From Anaerolineales bacterium (GTDB lineage Bacteria > Chloroflexota > Anaerolineae > Anaerolineales > UBA11579), in assembly GCA_019637805.1 (NCBI GenBank), contig JAHBVB010000001.1, positions 199,875 through 263,874 on the forward strand: a stretch of 64,000 bases of DNA, in the 5' to 3' direction. Made by a program: the position numbers and the translations under genes. Under the pieces are notes generated by a model. That model was not told the origin of the DNA and did not search any database. It was given only the letters and a program-made list of their open reading frames with translations. This document shows positions 58,828-64,000 of the stretch, in pieces; position 1 is the first letter of the stretch; each line of letters opens with the position of its first letter.

Positions 58828-59655
58828 ATGAAATTTCGTCAAATAATCCCGATTGTATTCATCCTGGGCGCCCTGCTGTTGCAAGCCTGTGCTGCCGCCT
58901 CCAGCGAGGGAGCCATCCAGACCGGCATCGCTCAGACGCTGCAAATCTCTGATCTGCAGACGCAGGCGGCTGCGGCCAACCTGCCAGCTGACACAGCCAC
59001 GCCGCCCCCGGCCGAAGCAGCCAGCGCTACGCCTGTGGTGGACACAGCCACCCCGCCCCCCATTGTTTCGGTGAGCGAGAATACCAACTGCCGGCGCGGT
59101 CCAAGCACTTTTTATGACCAAGTAACCATCCTGTATGCAGGCGAAGAGGCTGAGGTTATCAAGACCTATGACGGCGACCACAACTATGTGGTCATTCAAA
59201 TTCCGGACAACAACGCTGACTGCTGGCTGTGGCTGCGCTACGCCGACCCAACTGATTTCTCGGCCTATGGCTTGCCGAAGGCCACACTGCCCCCCACCCC
59301 GTTGCCCACAGCGACCGCCACCCCAGTGTCCTATTGGCCGGGCAGCTGGAACTTCCGCGTGTATCACGGTGGCGTGGAACGCACCGGCACGATCAGCTGC
59401 AATGTCAGCGGTTCCACCCTGACCTGTTCTGGCGTGGGCAACCCCGGAGCGTTCAGCTATGTGTTTAGCGGCTCGATTGCGGCAAACAAGCTGTCTGCCA
59501 GTGGCACATACAGTGGCACCGGCAGCGGCAACTGGGCCGCGGAGATCAAGTCTGGCAACACGAACCAGTTTGTGGGCAACCTGGATATGGGCAGCTGGGA
59601 ATTCTGCGGCTGGCGCTCGGGCAGTTCCATGCCCGCCCCTTGCCAGTGGCCGTAA
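58828..59655 (+). CDS. SH3b-domain lipoprotein A
   Basis: 275 residues. Lipobox ALLLQAC (Cys 21), then the conserved post-lipobox helix AIQTGIAQTLQISDLQTQAA, a Thr/Pro/Ala linker, an SH3-like domain (NTNCRRGPSTFYDQVTILYAGEEAEVIKTYDG) and a C-terminal beta domain of about 110 residues (WNFRVYHGGVERTGTISCNVSG...) with four Cys. Anchored outside the membrane by Lgt-dependent lipidation. AGGAGG lies 8 bases before the ATG; TATAGT is a likely -10. It is paralogous to the next gene (about 50% similar throughout), a tandem duplication. Ligand unknown. Confidence 0.82.
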   Translation: MKFRQIIPIVFILGALLLQACAAASSEGAIQTGIAQTLQISDLQTQAAAANLPADTATPPPAEAASATPVVDTATPPPIVSVSENTNCRRGPSTFYDQVTILYAGEEAEVIKTYDGDHNYVVIQIPDNNADCWLWLRYADPTDFSAYGLPKATLPPTPLPTATATPVSYWPGSWNFRVYHGGVERTGTISCNVSGSTLTCSGVGNPGAFSYVFSGSIAANKLSASGTYSGTGSGNWAAEIKSGNTNQFVGNLDMGSWEFCGWRSGSSMPAPCQWP

Positions 59656-59683
59656 GATCTTTCTCTAGAGGAGAAGCGGTTCT

Positions 59684-60508
59684 ATGAAGCTTCGTTTGGT
59701 TCACTTAGTCATCGTGCTGTCCGCAGCGCTGTTGTTGCAGGCCTGCGCGCCAGGGTCCAATGCTGCGGCGATCCAAACCGGCGTGGCGCAGACCCTGCAG
59801 ATCGCCGAGCTGCAAACCGCCGCGGCCGGCGCACAGAACACAGCCACGCCGCTGGTACCGCCAACCGAGGCCGGTGAGCCGACAGCTACGCTCTCCCCCA
59901 CGCCGGCGCTTCCGATGGTGTCGGTGGGCCAGAACACCAACTGCCGCAGCGGCCCCAGCAGCAACTACACGCTGCTGACCACCATCCAGACCGGGCAGAG
60001 CGTGGAAGTGCTCAAGGTCTACAATGCCACCAACTACGTGGTGGTGCGCAACCCGGCCGGTTCCGGCGACTGCTGGCTGTGGCTGCAGTATGCCACCCCG
60101 GCCAACTTTGCCGAGTGGAACCTGCCGGTGGCCACCCAGCCGCCCACGCCGACCGCCACCCTGACGCCGACCCCGTCGTACGATTGGGAAGGCAACTGGA
60201 ATATGCGCACGGTCATCCTGGGCACCACCTACACCGGACCGATGAGCTGCACAGTCAGCGGCAATTCGATCAACTGCTCGATGACGCTAAACCCAGGCGC
60301 CCTGGCCGTGAGCATTTCTGGCACGTTGAGTGGCTCGCGCCAATCGGCGAGCGGCTCGGTGAATGCACCAGGCAGCGGCACCTGGTCAACCCAAATCAAG
60401 GCCAACAACCTCAACCAATTTGTGGGCAAGTTCACGGACGGCGGTGACTACGAGTTCTGCGGCGCCCGGCCGGGCAGCTCACTGCCTGATCCCTGCCTTG
60501 GCCCTTAG
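59684..60508 (+). CDS. SH3b-domain lipoprotein B (tandem paralog)
   Basis: 274 residues. Same plan as lipoprotein A: lipobox LLLQAC (Cys 21), helix AIQTGVAQTLQIAELQTAAA, T/P linker, SH3-like NTNCRSGPSSNYTLLTTIQTGQSVEVLKVYN with GDCWLWLQYATPANFA, then a second T/P linker and a beta domain (WNMRTVILGTTYTGPMSCTVSGNSINC). The start follows lipoprotein A by 28 bases with GAGGAG upstream. Terminator follows. Possibly distinct ligand specificity after duplication. Confidence 0.82.
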   Translation: MKLRLVHLVIVLSAALLLQACAPGSNAAAIQTGVAQTLQIAELQTAAAGAQNTATPLVPPTEAGEPTATLSPTPALPMVSVGQNTNCRSGPSSNYTLLTTIQTGQSVEVLKVYNATNYVVVRNPAGSGDCWLWLQYATPANFAEWNLPVATQPPTPTATLTPTPSYDWEGNWNMRTVILGTTYTGPMSCTVSGNSINCSMTLNPGALAVSISGTLSGSRQSASGSVNAPGSGTWSTQIKANNLNQFVGKFTDGGDYEFCGARPGSSLPDPCLGP

Positions 60509-60529
60509 CCAATCTACATCCCCAACCAA

Positions 60530-60563
60530 TAAAGAGGCGACCTACAACGGCCGCCTCTTTTTG
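60530..60563 (+). terminator. Intrinsic terminator
   Basis: AAAGAGGCG / CGCCTCTTT stem with a 12-base loop and T run; ends the lipoprotein pair. Confidence 0.82.
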
Positions 60564-60599
60564 GTTGCGTGCGCAAAAGCTTTCTTGTATAGTGCGCTC

Positions 60600-61337
60600 A
60601 TGCGCAAAATGCTATTTTTCTTCCTAATTGTTCTAACTTTACTGCTCAGTGCCTGTGTGCGCAGCGCCACAGACAGCGATAAGCAGATTGCCGATTTGGC
60701 CACCGAAATGTCTGCCGCGACGGCAGACGCACAGGTTCAAATGACCCTGGAAGCGTTGTTGAACGCGGCCACGCTGGAAGTGCCGAGCGAGACGCCGGAA
60801 GCTACGCCGACTGAGGAGGCCGCCGAACCCACGGCGACGGTGGAACAGGCCCAGCTGACTGCCCTGGCCCTGGCGCTGACCGAAGCCGCCAGCAGTGACG
60901 CCACACCCGAAGCTACCGAGGCCGCACAAGCCACGACAGCACCGTCTGCCAGCCCCACAGCCAACCCCACCGCAGGAAGCTGCTATGGCGCCCGCTATGT
61001 GTACGACGAGACCTATCCGGACGGCACACGGGTCAATGCCGGCCAGGCCATGCAAAAAACCTGGCGCCTGCAAAACGTGGGCACCTGCAACTGGGTGGCG
61101 GGCGAGTACGAGTTGGTCTTTATTGGCGGCACGCGCATGAACGGCCAGAACCCGCTGACGATCACTTTCGGTGTGCTCGCAGGCAACTATGCCAACTTCA
61201 GCATCAACCTAGTGGCTCCGGCCGAGCCGGGCACCTACCGCGGCGAATGGATGCTGCGCAGCAAGGGCGGCGATACATTTGGCGTCGGCCCGGACTTCAA
61301 TTTGCCCATCTGGATCGAGATCATCGTCCGCGGCTAA
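60600..61337 (+). CDS. Lipoprotein with NBR1-Ig-like domain
   Basis: 245 residues. Lipobox LLLSAC (Cys 19), an Ala-rich helical region (ADLATEMSAATADAQVQMTLEALL), long Thr/Glu/Pro linker, and a C-terminal NBR1-Ig-like domain (PF16158-type): GARYVYDETYPDGTRVNAGQAMQKTWRLQNVGTCNW...FGVLAGNYANFSINLVAPAEPGTYRGEWMLRSKGGDTFG. These domains are common in Chloroflexota extracellular proteins; role is adhesive or structural. TATAGT lies 6 bases before the ATG: leaderless. Confidence 0.88.
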   Translation: MRKMLFFFLIVLTLLLSACVRSATDSDKQIADLATEMSAATADAQVQMTLEALLNAATLEVPSETPEATPTEEAAEPTATVEQAQLTALALALTEAASSDATPEATEAAQATTAPSASPTANPTAGSCYGARYVYDETYPDGTRVNAGQAMQKTWRLQNVGTCNWVAGEYELVFIGGTRMNGQNPLTITFGVLAGNYANFSINLVAPAEPGTYRGEWMLRSKGGDTFGVGPDFNLPIWIEIIVRG

Positions 61338-61356
61338 GCCATCAGATCAAAGAGTA

Positions 61357-61390
61357 AAAGAGGCGCACGGATCCGTGCGCCTCTTTTTTT
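61357..61390 (+). terminator. Intrinsic terminator
   Basis: AAAAGAGGCGCACGG / CCGTGCGCCTCTTTT, T run of seven; very strong. Confidence 0.92.
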
Positions 61391-61436
61391 GTGCGGTTTG
61401 CGGCGCCGGCAATTTTGCTGTACAGTTAGGCCCACT

Positions 61437-62648
61437 GTGAAACACTATTGGGTCCTTTTAGGCCTCCTGGTCATGCTCTCGCTGAGCGCGTGCAGCGCAT
61501 TGGATGAGGGGCCGCTGCAAATCAGCCTGGAGTTGCAGCCCAGCTCCACTCCCATCCCGGCGCCAACAGCCAGCGCCACTCCTACGCTGCCCGCCAGCCG
61601 TCTGATCGAAGTGGCGCAAGATGCCATCAACCAGGGCCTGTTGAATGAAGCCCTGATCCTGCTGGACCAGGCCCTGGCACAGGATGGCGAGAATGCCCAG
61701 GCTTGGCTGCTGCGCGGCAACGCCAACCGCCAGCTGGGCCGGGTAGATGAGGCGTTGAACGATTATGACCAGGCGGTTACCGCAGACATCAACTATGCTT
61801 CCGCCTTTCAAAACCGCGGCATGCTGCACTTCGAGCAAGGCAATCACAGCCAGGCACTGGCAGACCTGGCGCGTGCGATTGAACTGAACCCCAACTTCGG
61901 CCTGGTGTACCGCAACCGGGCCGCGGTACACACCGCGCTGGGCAACAGCGCCGCGGCCGCCCTGGATCTGCAGATCTACCTGACCTTTGTGCCCAACGCG
62001 CCAGATCATGCCGATGTGGAGGCCCAAATTGCCGATCTGCAACAGCAGCTGGCTGCGCAGGCGGCGGCAGATGGCCTGCTCTTCTTCGATGATTTCTCTG
62101 ACCCCGGCAGCGGATGGTATACCAATGGCGACCCATCTTCCCCGGGTTTATATGCAGGCGATGGCTATGTGTTGCGCGTGACCCAAGGGGTCAGCGGCGG
62201 GGCCACCGGCGTATGGGCCATGCCCGGTCGCCTGTTCAGCGACACACGCGTGCAGGTAACGGCCCACAAGCAAACCGGCACGGACAACAACTTTTATGGG
62301 GTGCTCTGTCGCATTCAGGGCACCAGCGTCACGGCAAGTTTTTACGCCTTCCTGATCAGCAGCGATGGCTATTACGTGATCGCCAAGCGCATCAACCAAG
62401 GCCAACTGGAAGGCATTGGCCAAAGCCAATTGTTGCCCAGCGGGCAAATTCGTCTGGGGACTGAGGAGAACTTGATCGAAGCTGTCTGCGATGGCCCCCG
62501 CCTGGCTTTGTACGTGAATGGGGAACTGGTCTTTGAAACCCAGGACAACGCCCTCACCAATGGGCAGGTGGGGCTGATCGCGGGGACTTATGAAAGCACC
62601 ACCAGCATCTTTTTTGACGACTTTTCGGTCTTTTCCACCGGAAATTAA
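61437..62648 (+). CDS. TPR lipoprotein with concanavalin-like domain
   Basis: 403 residues from GTG 61437. Lipobox SLSAC (Cys 19), T/P linker, then about four TPR units (ALILLDQALAQDGENAQAWLLRGNANRQLGRVDEALNDYDQAV, ASAFQNRGMLHFEQGNHSQALADLARAIELNP). The C-terminal half (LFFDDFSDPGSGWYTNGD...YVNGELVFETQDNALTNGQVGLIAG...FDDFSVF) is a concanavalin/3-keto-glycosidase-like beta-sandwich seen in DUF1080-type sugar-binding proteins. TACAGT lies 10 bases before GTG. Likely a surface protein binding carbohydrate. Confidence 0.82.
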   Translation: MKHYWVLLGLLVMLSLSACSALDEGPLQISLELQPSSTPIPAPTASATPTLPASRLIEVAQDAINQGLLNEALILLDQALAQDGENAQAWLLRGNANRQLGRVDEALNDYDQAVTADINYASAFQNRGMLHFEQGNHSQALADLARAIELNPNFGLVYRNRAAVHTALGNSAAAALDLQIYLTFVPNAPDHADVEAQIADLQQQLAAQAAADGLLFFDDFSDPGSGWYTNGDPSSPGLYAGDGYVLRVTQGVSGGATGVWAMPGRLFSDTRVQVTAHKQTGTDNNFYGVLCRIQGTSVTASFYAFLISSDGYYVIAKRINQGQLEGIGQSQLLPSGQIRLGTEENLIEAVCDGPRLALYVNGELVFETQDNALTNGQVGLIAGTYESTTSIFFDDFSVFSTGN

Positions 62649-62658
62649 CCGGGCCTAG

Positions 62659-62697
62659 GAACAGAAAACCCGCCTGTTGGCGGGTTTTCTGTTCTTA
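62659..62697. terminator. Bidirectional terminator
   Basis: GAACAGAAAACCCGCC / GGCGGGTTTTCTGTTC, loop TGTT; between converging genes. Confidence 0.88.
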
Positions 62698-62714
62698 GGC
62701 TTCAAAAGGCTTGC

Positions 62715-62924
62715 TTAGATCAGGGTTACGTCTTGGGCCTGAGGGCCCTTGTCGCTGTCGCCAACGACAAACTCAACACGCTGGCCTTCTTTCAAAGAAC
62801 GAAAGCCATCCATGTTTATCGCGGAAAAATGGACAAAAATGTCGCCGCCAGAATCGCGCTCGAGAAAGCCGTAACCCTTTGCGCTATTGAACCATTTGAC
62901 CGTTCCTTGTTCACGTTCTGCCAT
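62715..62924 (-). CDS. Cold-shock protein (CspA family)
   Basis: 69 residues. RNP motifs KGYGFLER and DIFVHFSAI. Starts [20 protein letters not shown]. Small RNA chaperone of the CSD family. The minus-strand promoter TTGCAG/TAAAAT (62982-63009) is 16 bases spaced, with a leader of about 50 bases holding GAGGAG. The terminator downstream is shared with the TPR lipoprotein gene. Confidence 0.97.
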   Translation of the reverse strand: MAEREQGTVKWFNSAKGYGFLERDSGGDIFVHFSAINMDGFRSLKEGQRVEFVVGDSDKGPQAQDVTLI

Positions 62925-62981
62925 GTTTCTGAAAATCTCCTCTCAACTGCCGGGCAGCCAACCCGGCCACAGCCTGTGCCG

Positions 62982-63009
62982 ATTTTACATAGGATAACCA
63001 TTTCTGCAA
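62982..63009 (-). promoter_or_regulatory. Promoter of the cold-shock gene
   Basis: TTGCAG (63004-63009) and TAAAAT (62982-62987), 16-base spacing. Confidence 0.6.
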
Positions 63010-63076
63010 GCAAATGCCTACACCATGTTCATGCAGCAAATCGCCACTGTGGACTACAATGTCCGTGGGGCCAACA

Positions 63077-64000
63077 ATGATCGAGCGTTTACGCAAAGCG
63101 TATATTCCTCTTTTCACGCAAATTACCGTCCCCTACATCCTGCTGGCGCTCTTGATCGCGGCTGGGGGGACTTATGTGGTCACGCGGCTCATTTTCCAAT
63201 CGCTGGAGGAGCGTTTCCTCAACGAGCTTATTCAGACCACCATCATTTCCAAACAAAGCCTGGTGCGCACCGAGGAGAACCTGCTGGCAGCGCAGCGTCT
63301 GGCCGGCAACACTGTCGGTGTTGCCCAAGCGATCAGCGCCGGCGATACAGAGTTGCTGCGCGCGCTGGTGGAACCAGGCGCCTTCAACACCGGCTTAGAA
63401 GCTTTTGCCATCCTGCAGGCAGACGGGCAGGCATTGCTATCGCTCGGCTTGGATGACGCCGGCAACGGTTATCAGGAGCTGCCGACCCAATCAGCTTACA
63501 GCCAGCAGGATTTTGTACGCAAGGCTTTGACCGGCGCTGAGGACACGGCTGGGGATAAGTTCGTGGGCTTGGTGCCCACCCCGGCGGGGCAATACCTTTT
63601 TGTCAGCGGACCCGTCTACTCAGCCAACGGGGAGCTGGTGGGGGCGGCGCTGGCGGGCATCTCCCTGAACACTTTGAGCGCTCAGGTGCGCGCCGAGACA
63701 TTGGCTCAGGTCAGCTTCTATAACGAAAACGGCTTCCCGCTGAGCAGCTCCTTTGAAGAAGCAATGCCTCTTGACCTATTCCAGCTCAATGACCTGCGCA
63801 CCCACCCGGAAGATGGCGTTTCCCGAAATTTGGGCAGTGCACAATCCGGCCAAAATGAGTTGATCAGCGTTTGGCAGGTCAGAGACACACAGGCTTTAGG
63901 CTACCTGGGCGTGGCTCTGGCGCCGCGTTTCCTGGTGCAGGCCAGTCAATTCACCCGAGAAAACACTTTGGTGCTGATGGTGGCCTCGCTGCTGTTGGTG
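63077..64000 (+). CDS. Membrane sensor protein with extracellular Cache-like domain (partial)
   Basis: The frame is open from ATG 63077 to the window end (308 residues seen). One membrane helix (residues about 15-38: TVPYILLALLIAAGGTYVVTRLI) is followed by an extracellular domain of about 250 residues with the Cache-like pattern (QSLVRTEENLLAAQRLAG...GLVPTPAGQYLFVSGPVYSANGELVGAALAGISLNTLSAQV) and then a second membrane helix starting at NTLVLMVASLLLV. The part that would show HAMP and an output domain (kinase or cyclase) is cut off. TACAAT lies 16 bases upstream. It senses an external signal. Confidence 0.75.
   Translation, partial: MIERLRKAYIPLFTQITVPYILLALLIAAGGTYVVTRLIFQSLEERFLNELIQTTIISKQSLVRTEENLLAAQRLAGNTVGVAQAISAGDTELLRALVEPGAFNTGLEAFAILQADGQALLSLGLDDAGNGYQELPTQSAYSQQDFVRKALTGAEDTAGDKFVGLVPTPAGQYLFVSGPVYSANGELVGAALAGISLNTLSAQVRAETLAQVSFYNENGFPLSSSFEEAMPLDLFQLNDLRTHPEDGVSRNLGSAQSGQNELISVWQVRDTQALGYLGVALAPRFLVQASQFTRENTLVLMVASLLLV

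Overview
The window reads as chromosome from a Chloroflexota bacterium, most likely class Anaerolineae. This is inferred from gene content, not from a marker-gene tree. The signs are GC-rich, densely packed genes, many secreted lipoproteins with Thr/Pro-rich linkers (TPTPTP, TATP), large glycosyltransferase 39-type membrane proteins, no outer-membrane machinery, a Gram-positive-style T-box leader before leuS, and many genes whose -10 box lies only 6-7 bases before the start codon.

Layout. 1-3.1 kb: a large secreted beta-helix protein (cut by the window edge) and an SH3b membrane protein. 3.1-10 kb: an XRE regulator, typA, a Pr6Pr membrane protein, a GNAT acetyltransferase, a lone terminase-like ATPase/nuclease, a thioesterase and a small regulator with its own operator. 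10-25.8 kb: surface and wall genes (two glycosyltransferases, L,D-transpeptidase, amidase, bifunctional PBP1A), an ECF sigma factor with a membrane partner, a TolB-like lipoprotein, a MaoC hydratase, a zinc-ribbon membrane protein and a methylase-like protein. 25.8-36.6 kb: a phosphatase-superfamily enzyme, EF-G2, PAP2, an M24 peptidase, the pstSCAB phosphate transporter and an MFS transporter. 36.7-43 kb: two tRNA-Ala genes, a T-box controlled leuS, lgt and small stress or redox genes. 43-48.6 kb: a mosaic segment with an AlkD-like gene, a YCII/sigma cassette that looks imported, a 650-base gene-poor stretch full of palindromic repeats, a TetR operon and an AT-rich gene with a possible HEPN motif. 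48.6-58.6 kb: housekeeping genes (metG, nfuA, corA-type transporter, rpoD, yceD, rdgB). 58.8-64 kb: a run of secreted lipoproteins, a cold-shock protein and the start of a sensor protein.

How the parts connect. The lgt product would lipidate the lipobox proteins in the window (PstS, the TolB-like protein and the four lipoproteins at 58.8-62.6 kb). The PBP1A, L,D-transpeptidase and amidase build, crosslink and trim a thin peptidoglycan. PstS, PstC, PstA and PstB form one phosphate importer. Regulation visible in the sequence includes a T-box, several intrinsic terminators, sigma-A type promoters, four operator-like repeats and a structured leader before the corA-type gene.

The most notable signals are the recurring leaderless promoter layout, a degraded copy of the alkD 3' end on the far side of the YCII/sigma cassette, a tandem amplification of the pstB 3' end, several very small genes (39-87 residues), a 28-base perfect palindrome over a promoter, and the unassigned corA leader.
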